Assembly: GCF_003609975.1 (NCBI RefSeq)
Contig: NZ_AP018400.1
Location: forward strand, 31,001 to 95,000
Reading direction: 5' to 3'
Source: Streptococcus ruminantium
GTDB lineage: Bacteria; Bacillota; Bacilli; Lactobacillales; Streptococcaceae
Length of the DNA: 64,000 bases
Below the pieces are notes generated by a model. That model was not told the DNA's origin and made no database searches. It worked only from the letters and a program-made list of their open reading frames with translations. Positions within the stretch are counted from its first letter, which is position 1. Every line of letters starts with the position of its first letter. Positions 9,874 through 19,677 of this stretch are shown here, in pieces. Made by a program: the position numbers and the translations under genes.

Positions 9874-10896
9874 ATGACAGAAAAAAATGCTTACGCAAAA
9901 TCAGGTGTTGATGTAGAAGCTGGTTATGAGGTTGTCAAACGTATTAGGAAACATGTTGCACGGACAGAGCGTCTGGGAGTCATGGGAGCTCTTGGTGGTT
10001 TTGGAGGGATGTTTGATCTCACCAATTTAGCTATTACGGAACCTGTCTTGGTATCTGGGACAGATGGTGTTGGCACCAAGCTCACGTTGGCGATCAAGTA
10101 TGATAAGCACGATACAATCGGTCAAGATTGTGTTGCCATGTGTGTCAACGACATCATTGCAGCTGGCGCAGAGCCCCTTTATTTCCTTGATTACATTGCG
10201 ACAGGAAAAAATGAGCCTGCCAAGCTTGAACAAGTGGTTGCTGGTGTGGCAGAAGGATGTGTTCAGGCAGGTTGTAGTTTAATTGGTGGGGAGACAGCTG
10301 AAATGCCTGGCATGTATGGCGAGGACGACTATGATCTAGCTGGTTTTGCTGTCGGTATCGTTGAAAAATCCCAAATCATTGATGGTTCCAAAGTGACTGA
10401 AGGAGACATTCTTCTTGGTCTTGCTTCAAGTGGCGTTCACTCAAATGGTTACTCCTTGGTTCGCCGTATTTTCTCCGATTATACAGGTGAGGAGAGCTTA
10501 CCAGAGTTGGAAGGAAAAAAACTCAAGGAAGTTCTCCTTGAGCCTACTCGTATCTATGTCAAAGCAGTGCTTCCTTTGGTTAAGGAGGGTTTGATTAACG
10601 GTATCGCCCATATCACAGGTGGGGGCTTCATTGAGAATGTCCCCCGTATGTTTACAGATGACCTAGCTGCTGAAATTGATGAGAGCAGGCTTCCAGTTCT
10701 GCCAATCTTCAAAGTCATCGAAAAATATGGACAAATCAAGCATGAGGAAATGTTTGAAATCTTCAACATGGGAATCGGTTTAATTTTAGCAGTCAGTCCG
10801 GAAAATGTTTCTAAGGTTGCCGAGCTAGCAGATGAAGAAGTTTTTGAAATCGGTCGTATTATTTTTAAAGAAGACAAAAGTGTGATTATCAAATGA
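9874..10896 (+). CDS. purM: Phosphoribosylaminoimidazole synthetase (AIR synthetase)
   Basis: PurM closes the imidazole ring, converting FGAM to AIR with ATP. The 340 residues begin [19 protein letters not shown] and hold the signatures [20 protein letters not shown] and [11 protein letters not shown] placed the start at ATG 9874 behind GGGAGG (9861-9866); this gives the normal length, whereas the open frame reaches back into the purF spacer. It overlaps purN by 4 bases. Confidence 0.95.
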   Translation: MTEKNAYAKSGVDVEAGYEVVKRIRKHVARTERLGVMGALGGFGGMFDLTNLAITEPVLVSGTDGVGTKLTLAIKYDKHDTIGQDCVAMCVNDIIAAGAEPLYFLDYIATGKNEPAKLEQVVAGVAEGCVQAGCSLIGGETAEMPGMYGEDDYDLAGFAVGIVEKSQIIDGSKVTEGDILLGLASSGVHSNGYSLVRRIFSDYTGEESLPELEGKKLKEVLLEPTRIYVKAVLPLVKEGLINGIAHITGGGFIENVPRMFTDDLAAEIDESRLPVLPIFKVIEKYGQIKHEEMFEIFNMGIGLILAVSPENVSKVAELADEEVFEIGRIIFKEDKSVIIK

Positions 10897-11447
10897 AGAA
10901 GATAGCAGTGTTTGCTTCAGGAAGAGGCTCTAATTTTCAGGTGATTGCAGAACAATTTGAAGTGGAATTTGTCTTCTCAGACCGTCGAGCAGCTTATGTT
11001 TTGGAAAGAGCCAAAAATTTGGGAGTTCCAGATTATGCCTTTGAACTCAAAGAGTTTGAGGACAAAGCGGCCTATGAACAAGCTATCGTCAACTTGCTGG
11101 ACCAGCACCAGATTGACCTAGTCTGTCTGGCAGGCTATATGAAGATTGTTGGAACGACTTTATTAGCTAAGTATGAAGGTCGGATTATCAATATTCATCC
11201 AGCCTATTTGCCAGAATTTCCAGGGGCTCATGGGATTGAAGATGCTTGGAATGCTGGCGTGGCAGAAAGCGGTGTAACCGTTCACTGGGTTGATAGTGGT
11301 GTGGATACGGGGGAGATTATCAAGCAGGTGCGAGTTCCTCGTTTACCAGATGATATTCTTGAAACGTTTGAGGAGCGGATTCACGAGGCGGAATATAAAC
11401 TTTATCCAACGGTATTAGACGATTTGGGAGTGAAGAGGAAAGAATGA
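10893..11447 (+). CDS. purN: Phosphoribosylglycinamide formyltransferase
   Basis: PurN transfers a formyl group from 10-formyltetrahydrofolate to GAR. The 184 residues contain the glycine-rich N-terminus ASGRGSNF, the folate-site motif [16 protein letters not shown] and the catalytic DTGEII. It begins in the end of purM and its stop overlaps the start of a small membrane protein gene (11444), so the block is translated in tight coupling. Confidence 0.95.
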   Translation: MKKIAVFASGRGSNFQVIAEQFEVEFVFSDRRAAYVLERAKNLGVPDYAFELKEFEDKAAYEQAIVNLLDQHQIDLVCLAGYMKIVGTTLLAKYEGRIINIHPAYLPEFPGAHGIEDAWNAGVAESGVTVHWVDSGVDTGEIIKQVRVPRLPDDILETFEERIHEAEYKLYPTVLDDLGVKRKE

Positions 11448-11605
11448 TGGTTCAAAAAATCATTTTGTTTGTATTGGTATTCATTTTAGTGGCTCTGCTC
11501 TTTAATAGCTTTATTTTTGCAAACTTAGAAAATCCTGCACGTTTGATTTTGGCATACGGATTATCTTTGATTTTATCAGGATTTCTTATGACTCAAATCA
11601 AGTAA
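11444..11605 (+). CDS. Small hydrophobic membrane protein, unknown function
   Basis: This 53-residue frame starts in the purN stop codon (ATGA) and ends 22 bases before purH. It has two hydrophobic segments, about residues 5-24 (ILFVLVFILVALLF region) and 32-48, split by a short polar stretch NLENPAR, which suggests a small double-spanning membrane protein. I do not recognise a family. In pneumococcus, as I recall, a VanZ-like membrane gene sits at this place, so a membrane protein inside the purine operon is not unique but this one is much shorter. The tight overlap argues that it is real. Confidence 0.6.
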   Translation: MMVQKIILFVLVFILVALLFNSFIFANLENPARLILAYGLSLILSGFLMTQIK

Positions 11606-11627
11606 TTTGTGAAAAAAAGGGGAAAAT

Positions 11628-13175
11628 ATGATAAAACGCGCATTGATTAGTGTATCAGATAAGACTGGTATTGTAGAATTTGCTAAAGAACTAAGAAGTT
11701 TAGGATGGGAGATTATTTCAACCGGTGGCACAAAGATTGCCCTTGATGGTGCTGGAGTTGATACCATTGCTATTGATGATGTGACTGGATTCCCAGAAAT
11801 GATGGACGGTCGTGTCAAGACTTTGCATCCAAATATCCACGGCGGACTCTTGGCTCGTCGTGACTTGGACAGTCACCTGCAGGCTGCTAAGGACAATAAG
11901 ATTGAGCTTATCGACCTAGTGGTGGTTAACCTTTACCCATTCAAAGAAACCATCCTGTGTCCAGATGTGACCTATGATTTAGCTGTAGAAAATATTGATA
12001 TTGGTGGTCCTTCTATGCTTCGCTCAGCGGCGAAAAACCATGCCAGTGTGACTGTTGTGGTAGATCCGGCTGACTATTCTATGATTTTAAAAGAAATGGC
12101 AGAGCAGGGTGAGACTAGCTATCCAACGCGCCAAAAATTGGCCGCCAAGGTTTTCCGTCATACAGCAGCATATGATGCCTTGATTGCGGACTATTTTACC
12201 AAGCAAGTTGGTGAAGAAAAACCTGAAAAATTAACTCTTACTTACGACCTTCATCAGCCTATGCGCTATGGAGAAAACCCACAACAAGATGCTGATTTCT
12301 ATAAAAATGCCCTTCCAACAGCATATTCCATTGCTTCTGCCAAGCAGTTAAACGGTAAGGAATTGTCTTTCAATAATATTCGCGATGCCGATGCAGCTAT
12401 TCGTATTATTCGTGATTTCAAGGATCGTCCAACAGTTGTTGCCCTTAAGCACATGAATCCATGCGGTATCGGACAGGCTGACGCTATCGAAACAGCTTGG
12501 GATTACGCCTATGAGGCAGATCCGGTGTCTATTTTCGGTGGGATTGTCGTGTTGAACAGAGAGGTGGATGCAGCGACGGCTGAAAAGATGCATCCGATTT
12601 TCTTAGAAATTATTATCGCACCATCTTACACGGAAGAAGCGCTAGCTATTTTGACAAACAAAAAGAAAAATCTTCGGATTTTAGAGTTGGCTTTTGATGA
12701 GCAAGACATTAGCGAAGTGGAAAAAGAGTTCACAGGTGTAGTTGGTGGTCTTTTGGTGCAGGATCAAGACGTGGTGGTGGAAAGTCCAGTGGACTGGCAG
12801 GTCGTGACGGAACGTCAGCCTTCAGAACAAGAGTGGGCAGCTATGGAGTTTGCATGGAAGTCTTCCAAGTACGTCAAGTCAAATGGTATCATCATCACAA
12901 ATGACAAGATGACCCTAGGTGTAGGGCCAGGACAAACCAATCGTGTGGCTTCTGTCCGCATTGCAATCGAACAGGCCAAGGAGCGTTTGGATGGAGCAGT
13001 CTTAGCTTCAGATGCTTTCTTTCCATTTGCAGATAATGTGGAGGAGATTGCTGCGTCTGGTATTAAAGCTATTATCCAACCGGGAGGGTCAGTTCGAGAT
13101 CAAGATTCCATCGACATGGCTAATAGATATGGACTAACGATGGTCTTTACAGGCATGCGACATTTTAGACATTGA
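11628..13175 (+). CDS. purH: Bifunctional AICAR transformylase / IMP cyclohydrolase
   Basis: PurH does the last two steps to IMP: formylation of AICAR with 10-formyltetrahydrofolate, then ring closure. The N-terminal third is the MGS-like cyclohydrolase ([28 protein letters not shown]), and the rest is the transformylase, with the KHMNPCG motif and the C-terminal tail [11 protein letters not shown]. Length is 515 residues, as usual. A clear AAGGGG site precedes ATG 11628. It ends this part of the purine run; next comes an accessory gene with its own promoter. Confidence 0.95.
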   Translation: MIKRALISVSDKTGIVEFAKELRSLGWEIISTGGTKIALDGAGVDTIAIDDVTGFPEMMDGRVKTLHPNIHGGLLARRDLDSHLQAAKDNKIELIDLVVVNLYPFKETILCPDVTYDLAVENIDIGGPSMLRSAAKNHASVTVVVDPADYSMILKEMAEQGETSYPTRQKLAAKVFRHTAAYDALIADYFTKQVGEEKPEKLTLTYDLHQPMRYGENPQQDADFYKNALPTAYSIASAKQLNGKELSFNNIRDADAAIRIIRDFKDRPTVVALKHMNPCGIGQADAIETAWDYAYEADPVSIFGGIVVLNREVDAATAEKMHPIFLEIIIAPSYTEEALAILTNKKKNLRILELAFDEQDISEVEKEFTGVVGGLLVQDQDVVVESPVDWQVVTERQPSEQEWAAMEFAWKSSKYVKSNGIIITNDKMTLGVGPGQTNRVASVRIAIEQAKERLDGAVLASDAFFPFADNVEEIAASGIKAIIQPGGSVRDQDSIDMANRYGLTMVFTGMRHFRH

Positions 13176-13224
13176 GATATAGTGAGGCGCCTGACAGATG
13201 CCGGGTGTATACCTATTCATATTA

Positions 13225-13253
13225 TTGTATTTTTTAACATAATATAGTATACT
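13225..13253 (+). promoter_or_regulatory. Promoter of the accessory gene at 13289
   Basis: TTGTAT (13225-13230) and TATACT (13248-13253) with a 17-base spacer precede the membrane protein gene by 35 bases, in AT-rich DNA unlike purH. Confidence 0.6.
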
Positions 13254-13288
13254 ATAAAAGTAAATATATGATTGGAATAGGTGATGAT

Positions 13289-14047
13289 ATGTTTAGATAT
13301 TTTAAGAAAAACTGGTATGTAATTTTGCTATTAGTTACCCTTATTTTTATATCTGGTCCAATATTTTCACTTTTATTAACTTATGTTCAACAATTTTTAA
13401 ATAAAAATTTAGGAGATTGGTTGAGTTTTTATGGAGCGATTATTGGTATTGCTATTTCATTTATCGTTTTCCATTTTCAATTATTTATTGATACAGAGAA
13501 ATTTAGAATAAATCAACGTCCTGAGTTGTTTTTGGATTATAGTTACCAAGTTTTGAAAAGTTCTAGCTATGTCTATTATCTTGATAAATATTGGTACGGT
13601 TTAATACAAAGCAATAAGAACACCAAGAATGCTCGGAAATTGGAAGTCGATTCATTCCAGCTTTCATATGCTGCTAGTAACAAACGAGATAAAGCTCTTT
13701 CAATTGAAATTGTAAACAACCAACCTTTGTTTAATCTTCAAGTCCAATTTGGAGATTCTCTTGACTATGCTATCATCCCTAAATTATCAGAGGCACAAAA
13801 AATTTATATCATTTCGAAAAAACATCAGGATGCAATTTTTAATCATCTTTTGTTAAACAATACAGATTTTAAGCATATTCCTCCAAAATTGACTCTTTTT
13901 TATACGACACTTTCAGGTGAAAAGCTTAAAAGAATATATCAAACTGATAATAAGGGACAGTGTTCCATGATAAAAGAAGAGCAAATTGACAGTTATCCTC
14001 CGCTTCCTAAAGAAAACTATGTATGCGATTATTTTCTCAAGCAATAG
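13289..14047 (+). CDS. Accessory membrane protein, unrecognised
   Basis: I do not recognise this 252-residue protein. Two hydrophobic segments lie at about residues 9-32 and 46-65, followed by a long soluble part rich in Lys, Tyr and Asn, so a membrane-anchored protein with a cytosolic domain of about 180 residues is likely. I prefer ATG 13289 with AGGTGA upstream over ATG 13268, which has no ribosome site. The gene is much richer in AT than the purine genes on either side and has its own promoter and terminator, so it is probably a cargo gene inserted between purH and purD. Confidence 0.7.
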   Translation: MFRYFKKNWYVILLLVTLIFISGPIFSLLLTYVQQFLNKNLGDWLSFYGAIIGIAISFIVFHFQLFIDTEKFRINQRPELFLDYSYQVLKSSSYVYYLDKYWYGLIQSNKNTKNARKLEVDSFQLSYAASNKRDKALSIEIVNNQPLFNLQVQFGDSLDYAIIPKLSEAQKIYIISKKHQDAIFNHLLLNNTDFKHIPPKLTLFYTTLSGEKLKRIYQTDNKGQCSMIKEEQIDSYPPLPKENYVCDYFLKQ

Positions 14048-14068
14048 CTCACCTAGTGTGGGCTTTTT
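14046..14068 (+). terminator. Terminator after the accessory membrane gene
   Basis: AGCTCAC (14046-14052) pairs with GTGGGCT (14058-14064) with one T-G pair, and a T-run follows. It isolates the accessory gene from purD. Confidence 0.65.
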
Positions 14069-14070
14069 CC

Positions 14071-14083
14071 ATTCCCGAACGTT
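14071..14083 (+). promoter_or_regulatory. PurBox-like site before purD
   Basis: ATTCCCGAACGTT matches 11 of 13 positions of the PurR box AWWWCCGAACWWT, including the CCGAAC core. It is followed at 14120-14125 by TATACT as a possible -10, so purD probably has its own purine-responsive promoter. Confidence 0.55.
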
Positions 14084-14158
14084 TCTTTGTTTTTTCTATC
14101 AAAATCCGTCCATTTCTGCTATACTGTTTGTATAAAATTCGTTTTTGAGGTGTTGAAC

Positions 14159-15421
14159 GTGAAACTATTGGTTGTTGGGTCTGGTGGTCGTGAGCATGCC
14201 ATTGCAAAGAAATTATTAGAGTCCGAACAGATAAATGAGGTCTTTGTTGCTCCTGGAAATGATGGAATGACTTTAGACGGAATCAAGTTAGTAAATATCG
14301 GAATATCCGAACATTCTGCCCTCATAGATTTTGCTAAAGAGAATGATATTGCTTGGACTTTTGTTGGTCCAGACGATGCTCTTGCAGCGGGGATTGTTGA
14401 TGATTTTGAACAGGCTGGACTCAAGGCTTTTGGTCCCAGTCGTCTCGCTGCGGAGCTGGAGTGGTCAAAAGACTTTGCCAAGCAAATCATGGTCAAATAT
14501 GGTATTCCAACAGCTGCCTTTGGTACATTTTCTAATTTTGAGGAAGCTAAGACCTATATAGAAAAGCAGGGGGCACCTATTGTGGTCAAGGCGGATGGCT
14601 TGGCGTTAGGAAAGGGCGTGGTCGTAGCAGAAACTGTTGAGCAGGCAGTTGATGCAGCGCGTGAGATGCTCTTGGATAACAAGTTTGGTGATTCTGGTGC
14701 TCGTGTTGTTATTGAAGAGTTTTTATCTGGTGAGGAATTTTCACTCTTTGCTTTGGTTAATGGAAATCAGTTCTACATTTTGCCAGCAGCTCAGGATCAC
14801 AAACGTGCTTTTGATGGGGATCAAGGTCCTAATACGGGTGGTATGGGAGCCTATGCACCAGTGCCGCATCTGTCTCAGAGTATGGTAGACACAGCAGTTG
14901 AGACTATTGTTAAGCCTATTCTTGAAGGTATGATCACAGAAGGGCGGCCCTATCTCGGCGTGCTCTATGCTGGCTTGATTTTGACCGACCAAGGTCCTAA
15001 AGTAATCGAGTTCAACGCCCGTTTTGGTGACCCAGAGACACAGATTATCCTGCCTCGTCTGACTTCTAATTTTGCTCAAAATATTGACGATATTCTCCAC
15101 AAACGTCCGACAGAGCTGCACTGGTTAGAAAGTGGCGTGACACTCGGTGTAGTTGTAGCCTCAAATGGCTACCCTCTGGACTACGAAAAAGGCGTCAAGT
15201 TGCCAGCAAAGACCGAGGGAGACATCACGACCTACTATGCAGGTGCTCGTTTTTCGGAAAATGGCAGAGCACTGCTCTCAAATGGTGGTCGAGTATACAT
15301 GCTTGTCACCACAGCGGACACTGTCTCAGATGCGCAGGAAAAAATTTATGCCGAACTTGCTAACCAAAATACCGAAGGCTTGTTCTACCGTACTGACATC
15401 GGAAGCAAAGCAGTAAAATAA
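14159..15421 (+). CDS. purD: Phosphoribosylamine-glycine ligase (GAR synthetase)
   Basis: PurD links glycine to phosphoribosylamine with ATP. The 420 residues form an ATP-grasp enzyme: N-terminal VVGSGGREHAIAKKL, the ATP-binding KADGLALGKGV, and EFNARFGDPETQ near residue 290. I chose GTG 14159 behind GAGGTG (14147-14152) because the family starts at VKLLVVGSGGREHA; the open frame further upstream is not part of the protein. A PurBox-like site lies 76 bases upstream. A long structured spacer separates it from purE. Confidence 0.94.
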   Translation: MKLLVVGSGGREHAIAKKLLESEQINEVFVAPGNDGMTLDGIKLVNIGISEHSALIDFAKENDIAWTFVGPDDALAAGIVDDFEQAGLKAFGPSRLAAELEWSKDFAKQIMVKYGIPTAAFGTFSNFEEAKTYIEKQGAPIVVKADGLALGKGVVVAETVEQAVDAAREMLLDNKFGDSGARVVIEEFLSGEEFSLFALVNGNQFYILPAAQDHKRAFDGDQGPNTGGMGAYAPVPHLSQSMVDTAVETIVKPILEGMITEGRPYLGVLYAGLILTDQGPKVIEFNARFGDPETQIILPRLTSNFAQNIDDILHKRPTELHWLESGVTLGVVVASNGYPLDYEKGVKLPAKTEGDITTYYAGARFSENGRALLSNGGRVYMLVTTADTVSDAQEKIYAELANQNTEGLFYRTDIGSKAVK

Positions 15422-15460
15422 AAACATATTTAGAAGCACAATGAGAGCGAGCTAAAACCA

Positions 15461-15593
15461 TCAGTTGTCACCGTGCTGAAAACCACCAAGCCGGTTTAGA
15501 CTTGGTGGTAGGGGGGAGAGACTTTGAGCTTGAAAATAAGCAATGGAACGCCAACGGCGGTCGCTTGCGTCCCTCAGCACTTAAGACAACTGA
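15461..15593 (+). other. Nested long-range stem structure in the purD-purE spacer
   Basis: TCAGTTGTC (15461-15469) is the exact reverse complement of GACAACTGA (15585-15593), and just inside GTGCTGA (15473-15479) matches TCAGCAC (15574-15580). Within them CCACCAAG (15483-15490) pairs with CTTGGTGG (15501-15508). The arrangement is a closed, branched RNA fold of about 133 bases. No open frame of interest is inside. Confidence 0.6.
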
Positions 15594-15615
15594 CAAAAAG
15601 AAAAAAGGGAAAGGA

Positions 15616-15733
15616 ACTGAACACGGGACTAAATTTCTAGGAAAAAGATAAAACTGCCTAGACGCAAGCGTCGTCGTTAGTTTTCCTATTTTTCTACGGA
15701 ATTTTTCGCAAGCGAAACGTCCCTTTGTATCTT
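15616..15733 (-). repeat. BOX-like hairpin repeat, reverse orientation, before purE
   Basis: This belongs to the repeat family described at 49027-49519. It runs from CTGAACACGGG to CCCTTTGTATCTT and contains GATAAA, CCTAG, a CGCAAGCG loop and GTTTTCCTATTTTTC, the reverse complement of the GAAAATAGGA core of forward copies. It ends 4 bases before the purE start codon, which has no visible ribosome site. Confidence 0.65.
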
Positions 15734-15737
15734 AATT

Positions 15738-16226
15738 ATGAAACCAATTATTTCCATCATCATGGGCTCAAAATCCGACTGGGCAACCATGAAAAAAGCA
15801 GCAGATATGCTGGATAAATTCGGCGTAGCCTACGAAAAGAAAGTGGTATCTGCTCACCGTACGCCAGACCTCATGTTCAAGCATGCTGAAGAAGCACGTG
15901 GACGTGGCATCAAGGTCATCATTGCTGGAGCTGGTGGAGCAGCCCATCTCCCTGGGATGGTCGCAGCCAAGACTACTCTTCCTGTTATTGGTGTGCCTGT
16001 CAAATCCCGAGCTCTTAGTGGACTTGATTCTCTCTATTCCATTGTGCAGATGCCGGGCGGTGTACCTGTGGCAACCATGGCAATTGGCGAAGCGGGCGCA
16101 ACCAATGCGGCCTTGACTGCCCTTCGTATCCTCTCCATTGAAGACCAAACCATTGTAGCTCAGCTGGCAAACTTTGCCAAGGAACAGGAAAAAATTGCGG
16201 AGGCGATGACAGATGACCTCATCTAA
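15738..16226 (+). CDS. purE: N5-carboxyaminoimidazole ribonucleotide mutase
   Basis: PurE moves the carboxyl group of N5-CAIR to give CAIR, using the product of PurK. The 162 residues carry IIMGSKSDW and VVSAHRTPD, the substrate-site signatures, and the glycine-rich [11 protein letters not shown]. Unusually I see no Shine-Dalgarno sequence before ATG 15738: the upstream bases are the end of a hairpin repeat. Translation may depend on that structure. It overlaps purK by 14 bases. Confidence 0.95.
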   Translation: MKPIISIIMGSKSDWATMKKAADMLDKFGVAYEKKVVSAHRTPDLMFKHAEEARGRGIKVIIAGAGGAAHLPGMVAAKTTLPVIGVPVKSRALSGLDSLYSIVQMPGGVPVATMAIGEAGATNAALTALRILSIEDQTIVAQLANFAKEQEKIAEAMTDDLI

Positions 16227-17286
16227 GACAATCGGAATTATCGGCGGCGGTCAGCTAGGGCAGATGATGGCTATTTCTGCTATTTACATGGGGCACAAGG
16301 TCGTCACGCTGGATCCTGCAGCGGACTGCCCAGCCTCCAAGGTCAGCGAGGTTATCGTCGCTCCCTATCACGATGTGAAGGCTTTGCAACAACTAGCAGA
16401 CCGCTGTGATGTCTTGACCTATGAGTTTGAAAATGTGGATGCAGACGGTCTTGATGCCGTGATAAAAGAAGGTCAACTTCCGCAGGGGACTGACCTTCTT
16501 CGTATTTCTCAGAATCGCATTTTTGAGAAGGATTTTTTGGTAGAAAAAGCTGGTGTGACTGTGGCACCTTACAAGGTGGTGACCTCTACCCTTGATTTGG
16601 AACATCTTGACCTGTCAAAAAACTATGTCCTCAAAACAGCAACAGGCGGCTATGATGGACATGGTCAGGTCGTCATTCGCTCGGAAGCAGACCTTGAAGC
16701 GGCTAATAAATTAGCCAACTCTGCCGAGTGCGTCTTGGAAGAATTTGTGACCTTTGACTTGGAGATTTCTGTCATCGTGTCAGGCAATGGGCGTGATGTC
16801 ACCGTTTTTCCTGTGCAGGAAAATATCCACCGCAACAATATCCTGTCTAAAACCATCGTCCCAGCCCGTATTTCAGAGGATTTAAGCGCTAAAGCGCAAG
16901 CTATGGCGGTAAAAATAGCAGAGCAGCTAAACTTATCTGGCACCCTCTGTGTGGAAATGTTTGTGGCAGGCGATGAGATTCTAGTCAATGAAATCGCTCC
17001 ACGCCCCCACAACTCAGGACATTACTCTATCGAAGCCTGTGATTTTTCACAATTTGATACCCATATCTTGGGTGTGTTAGGACAGCCATTACCAGCCATC
17101 AAACTCCATGCCCCAGCCGTCATGCTCAACGTCCTCGGCCAACACATGGAACAAGCCCCCGCCTACATCACAGAAAACCCTAGCGCCCACCTCCACCTTT
17201 ATGGTAAACTAGAAGCAAAGCACAACCGCAAAATGGGGCATGTGACGGTGTTGGGGGAAGATGCGGATAGTGTGGAGGAGTTATAA
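16213..17286 (+). CDS. purK: N5-carboxyaminoimidazole ribonucleotide synthase
   Basis: PurK carboxylates AIR with bicarbonate and ATP to N5-CAIR, the substrate of PurE. It is an ATP-grasp enzyme of 357 residues with the N-terminal nucleotide motif [25 protein letters not shown] in the ATP lid, and [17 protein letters not shown] near the active site. ATG 16213 lies within purE and matches the family start. It ends 15 bases before an unrelated accessory gene. Confidence 0.95.
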   Translation: MTSSKTIGIIGGGQLGQMMAISAIYMGHKVVTLDPAADCPASKVSEVIVAPYHDVKALQQLADRCDVLTYEFENVDADGLDAVIKEGQLPQGTDLLRISQNRIFEKDFLVEKAGVTVAPYKVVTSTLDLEHLDLSKNYVLKTATGGYDGHGQVVIRSEADLEAANKLANSAECVLEEFVTFDLEISVIVSGNGRDVTVFPVQENIHRNNILSKTIVPARISEDLSAKAQAMAVKIAEQLNLSGTLCVEMFVAGDEILVNEIAPRPHNSGHYSIEACDFSQFDTHILGVLGQPLPAIKLHAPAVMLNVLGQHMEQAPAYITENPSAHLHLYGKLEAKHNRKMGHVTVLGEDADSVEEL

Positions 17287-17301
17287 GAAAAGAGGGTAAT
17301 T

Positions 17302-18006
17302 ATGGAGATTGGTAAAAAGGTTGATGATACAATTTATGCCGATTTTTCAATTGAAGAATTATTAAAGTTAGTGTTTCAAAAGGGAGATAAGCGGGTTGAA
17401 ATAAAAAATATTGAAGTTTCTTTAAAACCAATCCGTACAGAAGGAACAATATCATCTCAATACAACTATAGGTATTCTTATAGTACATTTTTTGAAATAA
17501 AATTCGACGGTAAATTTGGTGAAAATCCAGAAGTATTACTTGTTTATTCAAAGGATGATACTCCGATAAATTTTGATGAGAGAGAGTCTATAGAGGTAGT
17601 TAGTCTTAAAAAGAATACCTTTTTAGGTAATACATATACTTACTTTATGCCTAAAGAATATATTTACTATTCAAATAATAGTCAAGTATTGAAGGAGTAT
17701 GTGTTTATAATATTTTCAAAACAGGATCCTTCTAGAATTGGTTTTGTAGTCGCGTTGGTTGCAGATAAGAGAGTAGCCCAAGTAGATTCTTATGGGGAAG
17801 GACTTGGTGGAGCAATTTCTACGTCTTTTAATCCCTTGGATTTACTAACATCAATTCCCAATGTAAAATACAAAGGTTCTTGGCCTAAAAAGTTATCCTT
17901 ATCATCAACTTACTTACAGAATGGACAACAAATCAAATTAAAAGAATCAAATATAGAAGCTATAATTGATTTAGAAAATAGAATTACTGGTAATAATTTT
18001 CTTTAA
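17302..18006 (+). CDS. Accessory protein, unrecognised, between purK and purB
   Basis: I do not recognise this 234-residue protein. It has no signal peptide or clear membrane segment, is rich in Tyr, Lys, Asn and Ser, and reads like a soluble cytosolic or phage-like accessory protein. Its start has AGAGGG 8 bases upstream, so expression is plausible, probably by read-through from purK. Its DNA is far richer in AT than purK and purB. Together with the gene at 13289 it shows that the gaps of this purine cluster accept cargo genes. Confidence 0.7.
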   Translation: MEIGKKVDDTIYADFSIEELLKLVFQKGDKRVEIKNIEVSLKPIRTEGTISSQYNYRYSYSTFFEIKFDGKFGENPEVLLVYSKDDTPINFDERESIEVVSLKKNTFLGNTYTYFMPKEYIYYSNNSQVLKEYVFIIFSKQDPSRIGFVVALVADKRVAQVDSYGEGLGGAISTSFNPLDLLTSIPNVKYKGSWPKKLSLSSTYLQNGQQIKLKESNIEAIIDLENRITGNNFL

Positions 18007-18067
18007 ATTTAAAAGATTATAAAATAGTTGTTTTTGTGAATTTAGTAAAATAACAAAGGAGTAAAAA

Positions 18068-19360
18068 ATGCTAACACGTTATTCCCGCCCTGAGATGGCG
18101 AACATTTGGAGTGAAGAGAACAAGTACCGTGCTTGGTTGGAGGTGGAAATTCTCGCTGATGAGGCATGGGCTGAGTTGGGTGAGATTCCCAAGGAAGATG
18201 TGGCCTTGATTCGTGAGAAGGCGACTTTTGACATCGACCGCATTTTAGAGATTGAAGAGGAAACCCGTCACGATGTGGTGGCTTTCACCCGTGCGGTTTC
18301 GGAAAGTCTTGGTGAGGAACGCAAGTGGGTGCATTATGGCTTGACTTCAACGGACGTAGTGGACACGGCTTACGGCTACCTCTACAAGCAGGCCAACGAC
18401 ATTATCCGTCGTGATCTTGAAAACTTTACTAATATCATCGCCGACAAGGCTCGTGAGCACAAGTACACCATCATGATGGGGCGGACCCACGGTGTCCATG
18501 CGGAGCCAACGACCTTCGGTCTCAAACTCGCGACTTGGTACAGCGAAATGAAACGCAACATGGAGCGTTTTGATGTGGCAGCCAAGGGCGTTGAGGCTGG
18601 TAAAATTTCAGGTGCGGTTGGAAACTTTGCCAACATTCCTCCATTTGTGGAAGAGTATGTTTGTGGCAAATTAGGTATCCGTCCGCAGGAAATTTCGACT
18701 CAGGTACTTCCTCGTGACCTCCACGCAGAATATTTCTCAGCTTTAGCCTTGATTGCAACGTCCATTGAGCGTATGGCGACCGAAATCCGTGGACTTCAAA
18801 AATCTGAGCAACGCGAAGTCGAAGAGTATTTTGCCAAAGGCCAAAAAGGCAGCTCTGCTATGCCCCACAAGCGTAATCCTATCGGTTCTGAGAATATGAC
18901 TGGTCTGGCGCGTGTGGTTCGTGGCCACTTGGTGACGGCTTTTGAAAATGTGGCACTTTGGCATGAACGTGATATTTCTCACTCGTCAGCGGAGCGGATT
19001 ATCACGCCGGACACGACCATTCTCATCAACTACATGCTCAACCGTTTTGGTAATATCGTCAAGAACTTGACGGTCTTCCCTGAAAACATGAAGCGTAATA
19101 TGGAGTCAACTTTTGGTTTGATTTACAGCCAACGTGTCATGCTTAAACTCATTGAAAAAGGCATGACCCGTGAAGAGGCCTATGATTTGGTGCAACCAAA
19201 AACAGCTCATTCATGGGATAACCAAGTGGACTTTAAGCCCCTTCTCGAAGCAGATGAGCGCGTGACAGCCAAACTTAACCAGGAAGAACTCGATGAACTC
19301 TTCAATCCAGACTACTATGCCAAGAGGGTCGATAATATATTTGCACGACTTGGTTTATAA
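18068..19360 (+). CDS. purB: Adenylosuccinate lyase
   Basis: PurB removes fumarate from SAICAR and from adenylosuccinate, acting both in the pathway to IMP and in AMP synthesis. The 430 residues have the fumarase/aspartase superfamily signature [10 protein letters not shown] at about residue 263 and the N-terminal start [14 protein letters not shown] of the Gram-positive form. AAGGAG stands 6 bases before the ATG. A terminator follows at 19368, closing the purine region. Confidence 0.96.
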   Translation: MLTRYSRPEMANIWSEENKYRAWLEVEILADEAWAELGEIPKEDVALIREKATFDIDRILEIEEETRHDVVAFTRAVSESLGEERKWVHYGLTSTDVVDTAYGYLYKQANDIIRRDLENFTNIIADKAREHKYTIMMGRTHGVHAEPTTFGLKLATWYSEMKRNMERFDVAAKGVEAGKISGAVGNFANIPPFVEEYVCGKLGIRPQEISTQVLPRDLHAEYFSALALIATSIERMATEIRGLQKSEQREVEEYFAKGQKGSSAMPHKRNPIGSENMTGLARVVRGHLVTAFENVALWHERDISHSSAERIITPDTTILINYMLNRFGNIVKNLTVFPENMKRNMESTFGLIYSQRVMLKLIEKGMTREEAYDLVQPKTAHSWDNQVDFKPLLEADERVTAKLNQEELDELFNPDYYAKRVDNIFARLGL

Positions 19361-19367
19361 AGAAATA

Positions 19368-19398
19368 AAATTCTTTGGGAATTCCAGAGAATTTTTTC
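19368..19398 (+). terminator. Terminator after purB
   Basis: AAATTCTTTGG (19368-19378) pairs with CCAGAGAATTT (19384-19394), one T-G pair, then a T-run. The rest of the 317-base gap to the first peptide gene holds two cin boxes and a small leader hairpin (GAGGG/CCCTC near 19578-19595). Confidence 0.75.
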
Positions 19399-19483
19399 TT
19401 TTGTTTGAGGGGGTTACCGGTGAAGGATTGTCATCTTTTGGGTACTCGTTCTTTTTTAAAATCGACTAGTTTTACTACAAATT

Positions 19484-19491
19484 TACGAATA
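19484..19491 (+). promoter_or_regulatory. ComX (cin/com) box 1 upstream of the bacteriocin genes
   Basis: TACGAATA matches the streptococcal ComX promoter element TNCGAATA exactly. No credible gene starts directly behind it; it is 78 bases before a second box. Confidence 0.5.
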
Positions 19492-19561
19492 GATAAATGT
19501 AGGGGAAGAAAACTCGCCAACTTATTTAAGAAAGGTAAACATTTAAAAATTGAAAATAGTT

Positions 19562-19569
19562 TACGAATA
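19562..19569 (+). promoter_or_regulatory. ComX (cin/com) box 2, bacteriocin operon promoter
   Basis: TACGAATA again, followed by a GAGGG...CCCTC leader hairpin. The same box plus hairpin arrangement recurs at 21799 in front of the decayed peptide gene, so the pair looks like a duplicated promoter module. Confidence 0.65.
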
Positions 19570-19677
19570 AGTCAGTGAGAGGGAAAATTCCCCTCAAGGA
19601 GATACAAGTTTGTCAAATCGTCCATTTTCAAGAAATGTACGGTTGAACAAGTATCAGAAAAAGAAAGGAGAGAAAAG

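Noticed and set aside
12402..12409. TATTCGTA, a ComX box on the minus strand within purH.
   Set aside because: It lies in coding sequence of a conserved enzyme and no minus-strand gene follows.
19375..19578. A 67-codon frame between purB and the bacteriocin genes.
   Set aside because: It begins inside the purB terminator, spans both ComX boxes, and has no ribosome site or recognisable sequence.
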